Source: Clarkia xantiana subsp. parviflora
Taxonomy: Eukaryota; Streptophyta; Magnoliopsida; Myrtales; Onagraceae
Length of the DNA stretch: 64,000 bases
Direction of reading: 5' to 3'
Assembly: GCA_036873135.1 (NCBI GenBank)
Contig: JAPTYO010000059.1
Span: 105,585 to 169,584, forward strand
The translations under genes were made by a program, and so were the position numbers. The stretch's first letter is position 1, and each line of letters starts with the position of its first letter. Positions 34,201 to 43,379 of the stretch are shown one piece after another. The notes below the pieces were generated by a model. That model had not been told where the DNA came from. It worked only from the letters and a program-made list of their open reading frames with translations, and ran no database searches.

Positions 34201-36834
34201 TCCCGACGAGCATCAGACCACGTTGGCAACTTGGCAATGGCCTTCGAGAGGATGAAGCTCCACCAGGTCCGCCTGAATCCAGCCAAATGTGCTTTCGGAG
34301 TCCATTCCGGGAAGTTCTTAGGCTTCATGGTGAGCCAGAGGGGGATCGAGGTGAATCCCGAAAAACTAAGGGCGATAGAGGAGATGCAGTCCCCGACCAT
34401 TCATAGGGAGGTGCAGGTGCTGAACGGTCGGCTGGCTTCGATGAATCGCTTCTTATCCAAGGCCAGCGACCGGTCGATGCCATTTTTCAGTGTGTTAAGA
34501 GCCAACCGACAGTTCGAGTGGACTGCTGAATGTGAGGAGGCGTTCCAAGCGCTCAAACAACATCTCCGCGACCTCCCGCCACTTGCGAAGCCAGCTCCAG
34601 GCGAGCCGCTCTATCTTTATTTGGCTATTTCTTCGTTTGCAATAAGCTCTGTTCTAGTTAAAGCTGTCGAGGGCAATCAGATTCCTGTCTATTATGTAAG
34701 CAAGGCGTTTGCCAAGAGTGAAATGAATTACCCTCCGATTGAGAAGTACCTCTTTGCGTTGATTATTACTGCTCGAAAGTTACGGCCCTACTTCCATGCG
34801 CATGAAATTACGGTGTTGACTGATCAGCCATTAAAACACTTCTTGAACCGGCCCGATGCGTCGGGGAGACTAGTAAAGTGGGCCGTGGAACTTAGCGAGT
34901 TTCGAATTCATTTCGCTCCGAGAACAGCTATCAAAGGGCAGGCATTGGCCGACTTTATAGTTGAATCTACTATTCCCGATCCTGAAGCAACGGAAACAGT
35001 AGAGGGGGCAACCGGGAATACCGAAGAGGTCCCGACGGCGGGGCAGGCGGGGCAGTCGGAACAGCCAAATAAGGAAAACACCTGGGAGCTGTACACGGAT
35101 GGCTCCTCAAGCTCGGATGGATCGGGTGCGGGGTTCGTATTGATTCCACCAGGTAAGGCGGAGCCACTTCGATATGCATTGGCCCTGACATTTAGAGCCA
35201 CCAATAACGAGGCGGAGTATGAAGCTCTCATAACGGGGCTGAAAATCGCAAAAGGCACTGGAATTGAACATTTGCGGGTGAAGTGTGATGCAAGTCTGAC
35301 TGTAAATCAGGTCCGGGGGCAATATGGAGCAAAGAACCCGATCATGAAGAAGTACCTTCAAGAGGCTCGGACCTTAAAGGAGAGCTTCAAAAGCTTTGAT
35401 ATCGAGGCAATTCCAAGAGAAGAGAATGTGGAGGCTGATGCCTTGAGCAAATTTGCCCTGGGGGCACCTTTGGAAGACAGTCGGAGGATACACTTCTTGG
35501 AGAAGGTGATTCTATCGACAACCGATCCATCGGAGGTGTGCGCTATCGGAACGGGGTCAGAGGAGGAACCCACTTGGATGACCCCGATAATTGTGTACTT
35601 AACTACGGGGGCACTTCCTGAAGATAAAGTGGCAGCGGAGCGACTGCGACGAATGTCAATTAATTACGCGATGGTGGACAACCAGTTGTACAAAAAGGGT
35701 CTGCTTTCGACGCCCTTCTTGAAATGCGTGGCCGAACCCGATACGACTCGGATTCTGAGAGAATTGCATGAAGGAGTCGCAGCCTGTCACGAGGGCGCTT
35801 GATCTATCCTGAGGAAGGCGTTGAACTTGGGATATTATTGGCCCACGATGAATAAGGAGGCAACGGCGCTTGTTCGATCCTGTGACGCGTGTCAGAGATA
35901 TGCTTCGAATATCACAGCCCCCGCCGCTGATTTGATGCCCATTGGGAGTGCTTGGCCCTTCGCACAGTGGGGCATTGACCTGGTGGGACCCCTTCCGAAA
36001 GCAAAGAGCCAGTGCACACATCTGCTGGTCGCGATTGACTACTTCTCGAAGTGGATCGAGGCCAAGCCATTAGCCAAAACAACAGCGGGACATATCATTA
36101 AATTCCTTCAGACCCGAATTTTGTCGAGATATGGGGTGCCGAAGGTGATCATCAGTGACAATGGTCCTCCGTTTAATGGGGCCCAGTTGGAGAAGTTCCT
36201 GGACGAGTTTGGTATCGAGCATCGGACAGCATCCGTCCATCACGCTCAGACCAATGGGCAGGTGGAGGCTGCCAACAAAATCGTGATGGAGGGTTTGAAG
36301 AAGAGAGTCTACGCTTTGGACGGAAAATGGTTGGACGAACTGGAGAACGTCGGTCCGAACGACACCCAAGCGGTCAACAGGTGAAACCCCGTTTGCACTT
36401 GTTTATGGAACGGAGGCGTCGCTCCCGTGGAAATCGCTGTGGCGTCCCATCGAACCAGAAGCTATGAACCCTCGACGAGTCCAGAAAGAGTCAAGATAGG
36501 ACCTTTGACGAACGACGAAACAAGGCGCCTGGAGTTATCCTTGCTAGAGGAGAAACGGCTAGAGGCCGACATAGCGCAAGCTCGGATGCGTTTGGCGACG
36601 GCCAGGTACTACAATCGGAAGGTCAAGTCACGACAGTTCTACGCGGGAGAACTGGTCCTACGTCGGAATGAGTTCGCCCTACAAGATCGGATCAATAAGA
36701 TGTCCCCGAAATGGGAAGGGCCTTACAAGATCGTAGGCATGCCGGCCCCGAACGCTTACATGTTAGAAGATCCCGACGGCAAAGTTTTAAGAAACACCTT
36801 TAGTGGTGAACATCTGAAGAAATGCCATGTTTGA
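31237..36834 (+). pseudogene. gag-pol polyprotein of the Retand-type element, disrupted in integrase
   Basis: One frame runs from ATG 31237 (context ACCATGG) to an in-frame TGA at 35801-35803. Domains by residue: gag about 200-320; a CX2H...GHDTDQC zinc motif about 455-470; an Arg-Ser-rich stretch about 494-515; aspartic protease with DGGSS at 613; reverse transcriptase about 840-1010 with YVDD at 981; gypsy RNase H about 1080-1240; a second RNase H starting at YTDGSS (1286), the mark of the Tat clade. Integrase begins just before the stop and continues in the same frame. Catalytic residues are at 35977 (D), 36157 (D) and 36265 (E), with the expected D-59-D-35-E spacing. Two further frame breaks lie near 36350 and 36416, after which the original frame resumes to 36834. 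Reverse transcriptase appears intact, but a full-length integrase cannot be made from this copy. Confidence 0.93.
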
Positions 36835-36962
36835 CAAATAAGTCGCCCGCAGAGGCGCGAAGATGTAATTAAGTCGCCCTGAGTGGTGCATGCTATGTTA
36901 AAGACATCAATCAATAAAGAGGTTACTTCTGATCAAAGTATTCCTGAGTTGTTCTCGATACA

Positions 36963-37672
36963 TTAAAAAGCGTCATTGGACGTCCGAAAAATCCTTAAGT
37001 TTTTAAGGTTCGATTAAAAAGCGTCATTGGACGTCCGAAAAATCCTTAAGTTTTTAAGGTTCGATTAAAAGCGTCATTGGACGTCCGAAAATCCTTAAGT
37101 TTTTAAGGTCCGATTAAAAGCGTCATTGGACGTCCGAAAAATCCTTAAGTTTTTGAGGTTCGATTAAAAGCGTCATTGGACGTCCGAAAATCCTTAAGTT
37201 TTTAAGGTTCGATTAAAAAGCGTCATTGGACGTCCGAAAATCCTTAAGTTTTTGAGGTTCGATTAAAAGCGTCATTGGACGTCCGAAAATCCTTAAGTTT
37301 TTAAGGTTCGATTAAAAAGCGTCATTGGACGTCCGAAAAATCCTTAAGTTTTTAAGGTTCGATTAAAAGCGTCATTGGACGTCCGAAAATCCTTAAGTTT
37401 TTAAGGTCCGATTAAAAGCGTCATTGGACGTCCGAAAAATCCTTAAGTTTTTGAGGTTCGATTAAAAGCGTCATTGGACGTCCGAAAATCCTTAAGTTTT
37501 TAAGGTCCGATTAAAAAGCGTCATTGGACGTCCGAAAATCCTTAAGTTTTTAAGGTCCGATTAAAAAGCGTCATTGGACGTCCGAAAATCCTTAAGTTTT
37601 TAAGGTCCGATTAAAAAGCGTCATTGGACGTCCGAAAAATCCTTAAGTTTTTAAGGTTCGATCAAAAAGCGT
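36963..37672. repeat. Minisatellite, 14 units of 49-52 bp plus a degenerate unit
   Basis: Units begin GCGTCATTGGACGTCCGAAA and continue with CCTTAAGTTTTTAAGG and a TTCGATTAAAA or TCCGATTAAAA joint. They vary only by A-run length, G/A in TTTAAGG/TTTGAGG and T/C in the joint. Each unit holds two foldbacks: CGTC-ATTG-GACG and CCTTAA-GTTT-TTAAGG. The array lies between the end of pol and the 3' end of the antisense gene. Tandem arrays at this position are a known hypervariable feature of Tat-clade elements and can seed satellite DNA. There are no spacers, so this is not CRISPR-like. Confidence 0.95.
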
Positions 37673-37828
37673 CATAGGACGACGGAAAGCCTTAAGGTTC
37701 TTAGGGTCCAATAAAAGCGCTATGAAGAACATAATTGAAAAAGACGTTAATAAAAGGCTCGAAGGCCTAAGAGGTTCAATACAAGGGAGATAATGAGGAA
37801 GGAGTACAAAGACTTAAGATTTAACAAA
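37673..37828. other. Degenerate repeat flank and probable 3' UTR of the antisense gene
   Basis: A decayed minisatellite unit (37673-37720) is followed by AT-rich sequence up to the stop of the antisense gene at 37829. The antisense transcript probably ends here or within the minisatellite. No clear signal was identified. Confidence 0.4.
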
Positions 37829-40655
37829 TTAAACTCGGTCCTCGGGCGCTGAATCTTCAGAGGGCTTTGGAGGGGCAGGCTCAGAGGGATCGGTAGGAGG
37901 CTCGTCGGCGTCTTCAGAGGAGCTCTCCGACGGGAGGCTAAGATACGTTTCTGCGGCTCGGCCGAGAGTCTTGGACTTCCTCAAGTCGATGGAGTCCCCG
38001 TAGGTTTCATTAAGCTCTTCGACAATATCAAGGAAGGCATTCTGCAAATCTTCCTGACAATGTTTCGCCGCATCTGCTTTGAAGTCCTCCGAGCTCCGAT
38101 ATTCTTCGCGGCCCTGGACCTTCGCGTTTGTTATTTGGGCGAAATGATCCGCCTTTGCCTCCTCTAGCTCCGCGATGGCCCTCTGCTTCTCAAGCTTCAG
38201 CCGCTCAGCAGTTTCTTTCAACGCTGCCTTATCGAAGGCAGCCTGGCTCCGATCCGCCAAGGCCGCTTGCTGCTCCCGCCTAAGCGAGCTCTCAAGGCTT
38301 AGAATCTGCCTTTGCTGGGATTGGGCCTCTTGAGCAAGCTTGGCCCTACCCTCCTCGGCCTGCTGCCTACCCTCCTCAGCCTGCTGCCGAACTTCCTCGG
38401 CCCGCTGCCAACCTTCTTCGGCCCGCTGCCAACCTTCTTCGGCCCGCTTTTTACCCTCCTCCGCTCGGAGCCTTGACGCCTCGGAGGCAGCTAGGTCCTC
38501 CTGGAGCTTGGTCAAGCTCTCGAGGTTGGAGTTGGCCCGTTCTTGCTCCAAAGCCTCCCGCAGAGACAGGATGTAGCCGAAGCAACGATCCTGGTCCGCC
38601 ATTTCCTGAGGGCAAAATATAGCTTAGTATTTAAAAGTCGGAATACTTCCAGATGAATAAAAACAAAGTGTACCTACCTCTATCCGACGGACGGCCATTT
38701 GCCGGATGTCCGCCTCGATGTCCTCCCCTTCCAGAGAGAGGGGGCGCCTCAGTGAGGGCGGGATCGAGCCCGACACCAAGTGCAAGGCCAGGTTCTTCTC
38801 CTGACACCCCCGATGTAGAGGAACCCCCCGAAGGGACTCCACCGGTCTCCAAGGCTCGGCGCTCTGGTCCGAAGAGAAGGCCTGGTAGTAGTCTCCATCC
38901 AAGGGGAATGGAGGAACTACCAGGCGAGCCCCCCCATCTTCACTTATTCGGGCTTCGGGGGTCGCGCCCCTAACTGGTGACGATGGCGGTGCGGGTGACG
39001 ATGGTGGCGTGATGGGGAGTGGAGACGTCTTCCTACCAGGTGACTTAGCAGGAGTCGACCTCGACTTTCCTCGGAGGATTAGGCCTTCCTCCTCAGCTTG
39101 ATCCTCGGAGGGGGAGTCCTCCAAGCTGGTCACCCGACCGAATTCGCCACGGGCTTCCGTCGGGGCATCTTCCACCACCGGCTCCGCTGCAGGCGCGGGG
39201 TCTGAGACAGGTACAGCAGGGGCAACGTCCGCGGGACCTGCAGCGGGGCGAATAAGGTGAGGAAGTAAATTGATATCGGTGTGCCAAATTAAACAACGCT
39301 CCATATATCTCTCTTGGCCGAAAAAGTCGTAATAACCCGCTTCGAGAACATGTGGAGTTTCCCCTCGGAGGATATTCCTGACATCCCTAATCCGCCCTTC
39401 CATATCGGAGGCTTGAAGGTCTTGAGGTACCAACTCTCTATATCTCTTTATAGCACGAAAAACTTCCTTACCTTCCTTTTCGGAGCGGACGTTGAAGGCG
39501 GCCCTGACCACATCCGTATTAGTCCGCCCCTCGGAGGTGGGGGCAGACCCTGGGGCCTCGGAGGTCTTCGCCTTCTTCCGAGACGGCCCCGACGTGGCAG
39601 AAGTCTTTCGATGGGAAGACTTCTTCTTGCGCTTCAGCGAATGGGAGGCATCGGTATCCTCCTGAAACAGATGGGCGGTCAGCGATGATCGAGGGGCTGT
39701 AAGCAGTGGAAACAAGAAATAATTAGAAGATTACCCAGAGAATTACATTGGAAACGCCATCATGAATTTTTCCCCCGGCCTTGGGATCAATCATCATAAT
39801 GGAAATTTTGATCCGCTGTTGGTCGGTGACAGAAGTGGCCTCGAAGGGCTGATACCCCTCCTCCCAGCGACGGGCCTGGATAAGCATCAAGGCCCTCTTG
39901 GTCTGCTCCGACCACGAACGGAAAGGCACAGGAGGATCAGCCTCCACGACGGTCTTCGGCCACTCGATGGGACCAGGCTTGATGAAGAAATATTGTTCTT
40001 TCCAATTGGCATTGTCATGCCCCTTATCATGGATGATGGCCCGTTCCTTGCAAATCCTCCAGGATACCTTCCTATCCCAGCCCAGCTCCTTATACTGCTC
40101 GTCGGTCCCCTCGGGTTGGCGGGGGGTGAAGGAGCAGATACCATCCTTATTACAGGTCATCTTGTAGAGGACCCGCCAAAGCTCCAGAGTGTAGCTCCAA
40201 TCTTCTTTGTTGATATCACACCACACTTGGAAGGCAATCCATGTACGGATTGCGTGTGGGGAGAAGGTCGTGGGGTAAGTCTTGTAATGGTTGCACAGCT
40301 CCACCCAACTCGGACAGAAAGGGAGTCGGATTCCCGCACGAATTTGCCCTGGGGAGATGAACACCTCATCTCCTTTGGGGAGCGTAATCCGAGCGTCACG
40401 AGGACTGAACTGGGATTGCTCGTAGGGATAGCGGGCCCCGAAGGAGGATTCGAAGATACCACACTCTATACAAGCCCTATCGTAGTTAATAGGCGCAAGC
40501 AAGTTCTTGAGATACTTGAAGACGAAAGGTGGCCCAACAGTGGCAGATCCCTCGGCTGAAAATCGTCGAGGGAAGGAAGGAGGGGAAAATTGAAACCTAA
40601 GAAGATCAAAGATGAAAAGGAAAAGAATAATAAGGAGAAGAATCTTACCAGACAT
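37829..40655 (-). CDS. Intact four-exon antisense gene of a Tat/Retand element (Transposase_28/plant-transposon-protein-like)
   Basis: Modelled exons, in minus-strand order: 40655-40649, 40555-39747, 39661-38678, 38605-37829, giving 858 residues. The three introns (93, 85 and 72 bp) have GT-AG borders and the phases match at each joint (phase 1, 0, 0). Donor 1 is a textbook G|GTAAGA, and acceptors are TTTTCAG, TGTTTCAG and CCCTCAG. The N-terminal part contains ISPGQIRAGIRLPFCPSWVE and RTWIAFQVWCDIN, resembling the putative plant transposon protein domain reported in antisense genes of Retand elements. The middle is Ser/Pro-rich and basic (KRKKKSSHRK). The last exon is a long coiled coil with AEEGWQR/AEEGRQQ repeats and an acidic end. 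Function is unknown; a structural or regulatory role is only inference. It has no stops or frameshifts, in contrast to the sense pol. Confidence 0.82.
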
Positions 40656-40791
40656 AGTGACTGAAGGCTTGATCGGAAAAATTTGAAGTGCTTGAAGCGC
40701 CGGTGAAAACTCGAAATCTGGAGAATCAAAGCTCTTGGGATCGCAGAGAAGAAGAGGTAAAAGAAAGGTGAAATAGTGTCTGGGGTTAGGG

Positions 40792-40798
40792 TTTTATA
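40792..40798 (-). promoter_or_regulatory. TATA box of the antisense gene
   Basis: On the minus strand the sequence reads TATAAAA, about 137 nt upstream of the antisense ATG at 40655. That leaves room for a 5' UTR of roughly 100 nt. It lies outside the LTR, so the antisense gene appears to have its own promoter. Confidence 0.6.
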
Positions 40799-40849
40799 AG
40801 AGAAGGAAGGAGAACTGAAGGGGTGGGCAATCTGAACCGTAGAATTTAA

Positions 40850-41221
40850 AACCACTCAATCAGAATCGTCCAAAGGAAAACGCGTTAATTCAAAGAAGGC
40901 GAAACGGTTTTAATCTGAACCGTCAGGACGCATGGGACAGATAAGACAAGAGTAATGACGTACCGGGCGGTTGAAAAGTGCTTTTTCAGAAAGCAGGCGC
41001 GCGGAACCCGAAACGTTCCTTCACTTCCTATCAGCATTTAATGCTGGTCTGATCAAGAAACCCCCTCGAATCCAAGTAGGATCCCAAAGGATCTTGAAGA
41101 GATCCAAGGCAAAGGCCTCCGACAAAAGTAAGGCAATGGCCTCCAACGTTTCAAATAAAGACCCCCGACTGGGATGTGGAGGGGTCCGATATTGAAAGAC
41201 GCGACGCACTATAAGTCCCTC
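40850..41221. other. Non-coding stretch between antisense promoter and 3' LTR
   Basis: Sequence upstream of the antisense TATA box and before the polypurine tract. It has no supported gene; the short open frames on both strands have no recognisable protein. It may contain antisense promoter elements. Confidence 0.5.
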
Positions 41222-41237
41222 ACGTCTTGGGGGCAAA
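41222..41237 (+). other. Polypurine tract of the Retand-type element
   Basis: ACGTCTTGGGGGCAAA immediately precedes the 3' LTR start TGATGGG. TTGGGGGCAA tracts prime plus-strand synthesis in Tat-clade elements. Confidence 0.75.
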
Positions 41238-41896
41238 TGATGGGCCCGGCGAAGGCCGTTAGGCCCCTTAACGATTGGCAAACGGCGACTAGGCCTGGTG
41301 AGCTAGGAGCTGGGCTGCTGGAAGGCTAAGGGCTCCGACGGAAGGAGGCCCCCGACATTGAATGGCCCCGAGCAAGTATGGCTCCGATAGGGAAGAGCCC
41401 CGAAGATATCGGACCTGGACGTAGTCGGTCCCGATATGAGAGTTGACACCACTCCCCGACACCGAATCCTCAACGATGTAACTTGGGAGTCTCCGATAAT
41501 GATCGAGACTCGCCAGTAAGAGCACAATCCCGGAAATCTCGCCATGATTACAGTAGTGGTATAATGGGCGAGATATGTGGGATACGAATAACTGTACAAG
41601 ATACGTAGCAAGATATACGGCGAGATATGTGGGATAGTGGATCACAATCCAACCACCTAATCAGGTAACTGGGATAGCCTTTCCTCTATAAAAGGAGGGA
41701 AGTTATTCCAGATTAAGGTTACGTTTTTACATACACAAAATACTGCTTGCTTGCCTTGTTAACTGCCATACTTACGTTAAGCATCGGAGAGGGATTCTGG
41801 GCCACTGCCCTCTACTCCTCTCTTGCAGGATTGCGTGGAGCAAAGGAGTTAGGATTGCCGTCAAAGTCCGTACCGGAGTTCCACCGTGATCCAACA
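41238..41896 (+). repeat. 3' LTR of the Retand-type element
   Basis: 659 bp. Compared with the 5' LTR it lacks one C in the first GGGCCCC run and differs at six single bases, all transitions. It ends CCAACA, followed by the AAGTC target duplication. Confidence 0.96.
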
Positions 41897-41901
41897 AAGT
41901 C

Positions 41902-42861
41902 AAAATTGTAATTCGAATTTGACTCGTAAAACGCACACTCCTAAACAATAAATTAGAAACATGCTATTTTTACACACACAAAAAGATGAATAAAGAAGAC
42001 GCTCTCGTTCTGATATTTTTTCGTTGCATTTATTGTTGGATTGATTTCATTATTATTATTATTATTACAGTATTTTTGTTTGCTTTTTTCATGAAGAAAA
42101 GAGACGAACAGGTCCATTGTCCATCAGGTTCAGCCACAGTCCGAACATCCTCGCCTCGCAGCCGTCTCAGATCGGCCGCTCCCTTCCAGCACTATCCCCA
42201 ACATCTGCTCCGTTTTCCATCGTCCGCCCTGATTCGATCGGAATCTCCAACATTACCTCCGCGACCTGGCCGTCCGCCCTAGTCCGATCGGGACCTCCAG
42301 CCAATCATTTTCCCCGAGTCCCCCGTCGCCGCTCATGCCTGCACCAGCCGTCCCAACCTTCATTGCTCCAGTTTGTCTCACCCCGCCAGACTCCGACCCG
42401 ATTGTAGTTGTCGATTGACCACCTCCATCACACTGCATAGATGAGACGGCTGTGCAGGTACGTTTCCTTTACCTATTTAATGTATTTTTATATTATTTAT
42501 TTATATCAAGTTATTAACCATTTATTTAATATAGCTGGGTAGTTCTTAGTTGATTGATTTAATCGGTAGTTTTTTTCTTTCTTAACTAGATATGTTATAA
42601 TTGATATTGACTTATCTGAAAAAATTATAAAAAAGACAATTAATGAGTACCGAAATGTGGTGATTAAATCCATGTCTTTTATTTTATAATAGAACCCTCG
42701 AATTTGAATTTTTGTTCGTAAACTGATTATATATCTAGGTGTTTAATTCGTTATTTACCTTGGTAATTTAGGTTTCTAGTTAGTCTTAATTAACTAGTGA
42801 CGACTCTTTCAAAATCCACATTTTTAAAATGTATTGTCTTAGGTTAGATTTAGCTCTGAAA
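41902..42861 (+). repeat. Element A: remnant of a 5' LTR (R/U5-like part)
   Basis: The order matches the LTRs of elements B and C: an ACACACA leader (about 41973), a GC-rich Pro-coding-like block (about 42110-42450), a splice-donor-like CAG/GTACGT (42455-42463), a long AT-rich tract, then the AACTAGTGACGACTCTTTC end block and a decayed LTR end just before the primer site at 42862. The upstream LTR part could not be recognised on either side of the Retand-type insertion, so the LTR is truncated or too diverged. The short open frames here have no protein support. Confidence 0.6.
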
Positions 42862-42881
42862 ATTTAGCGACTTTGCTGGGG
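42862..42881 (+). other. Element A primer-binding site (mutated)
   Basis: ATTTAGCGACTTTGCTGGGG corresponds to TTTGGCGACTCTGCTGGGGA of elements B (52990) and C (62081), with two G/A- or C/T-type changes. This is the Ogre-type site, reported to match tRNA-Arg. Confidence 0.7.
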
Positions 42882-43020
42882 ACTTAGAGGGTTCAGACTC
42901 ATTACATACACTTATTGCCATTTTTTTTTATCTCTTGATTAATCTAACTTCATTTTTTTACAGGTACACAGTGTAGAATTTAAATTAACTTTTTCTATTA
43001 TGTGGCAGTTTGAATTTGCA

Positions 43021-43236
43021 CACACACCACTTTAGTATAATCTCATGAACGCCTAAAACCCAGGGCAACTAGGAACCCCGGAGGTTTAGTACAGTACAAC
43101 CGGAGCGGCAGGGCCGCCAATACGACTCTGAAAAACTCCACTCACTTGTGAAAGTCTAGTGATCCCTATGATGGGGGAGGAAACCAACTTGTCGGGAGCC
43201 TATCAGTGGAACGTACCTTGTAGATAAAGGCCACAC
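43021..43236 (+). other. Conserved post-primer leader of element A
   Basis: It begins CACACACCACTTTAGTATAA and includes ACGCCTAAAACCCAGGGC, AGGTTTAGTAC and GAGGAAACCA. The same segment, in the same order, is at 53187-53403 (B) and 62239-62447 (C), each about 160-200 nt after the primer site. It is non-coding. By position it could be an RNA packaging or dimerisation signal; this is inference. Confidence 0.7.
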
Positions 43237-43379
43237 TTTTTTTAAGACCCCTAACATGTCGTTTTTATCCATGTCTTTTTTGTTAACACTTATCAAGTAA
43301 ATAGTAAATTTTCCATTTGTATAACTTTTATTCTCAAGCATGCATCTCATTGCATTTTTTTTTTTTTTTAAAAAAAAAA

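Larger units (their letters stand above)
30511..41896 (+). mobile_element. Complete Tat/Retand-type Ty3/gypsy LTR retrotransposon, TSD AAGTC
   Basis: The 11,386-bp element is bounded by 5-bp direct repeats AAGTC (30506-30510 and 41897-41901). Layout: 5' LTR, primer site, gag-pol (31237-36834), 50-bp minisatellite, antisense gene (37829-40655), polypurine tract, 3' LTR. Assignment to the Tat clade rests on the two RNase H domains in pol, the extra antisense gene, and tandem repeats in the 3' region, all known traits of Tat/Retand/Ogre elements. The LTRs differ at six sites plus one 1-bp indel by my eye alignment (about 99% identity), so insertion is recent. It is nested in older DNA just upstream of element A. 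Confidence 0.95.

Noticed and set aside
31314..36369. Many minus-strand frames opposite gag-pol
   Set aside because: Shadows of the strong + strand coding bias of the polyprotein. None shows a domain or splice structure like the real antisense gene downstream.
36963..37672. Regular repeats resembling a CRISPR array
   Set aside because: Units are contiguous and near-identical over their full length, with no unique spacers, and lie in a plant retrotransposon. It is a minisatellite.
39697..39746. A 50-bp version of intron 2 of the antisense gene, ending at CTTACAG
   Set aside because: Too short for a plant intron and out of phase with the next exon. The acceptor at 39662 gives 85 bp and keeps the frame.
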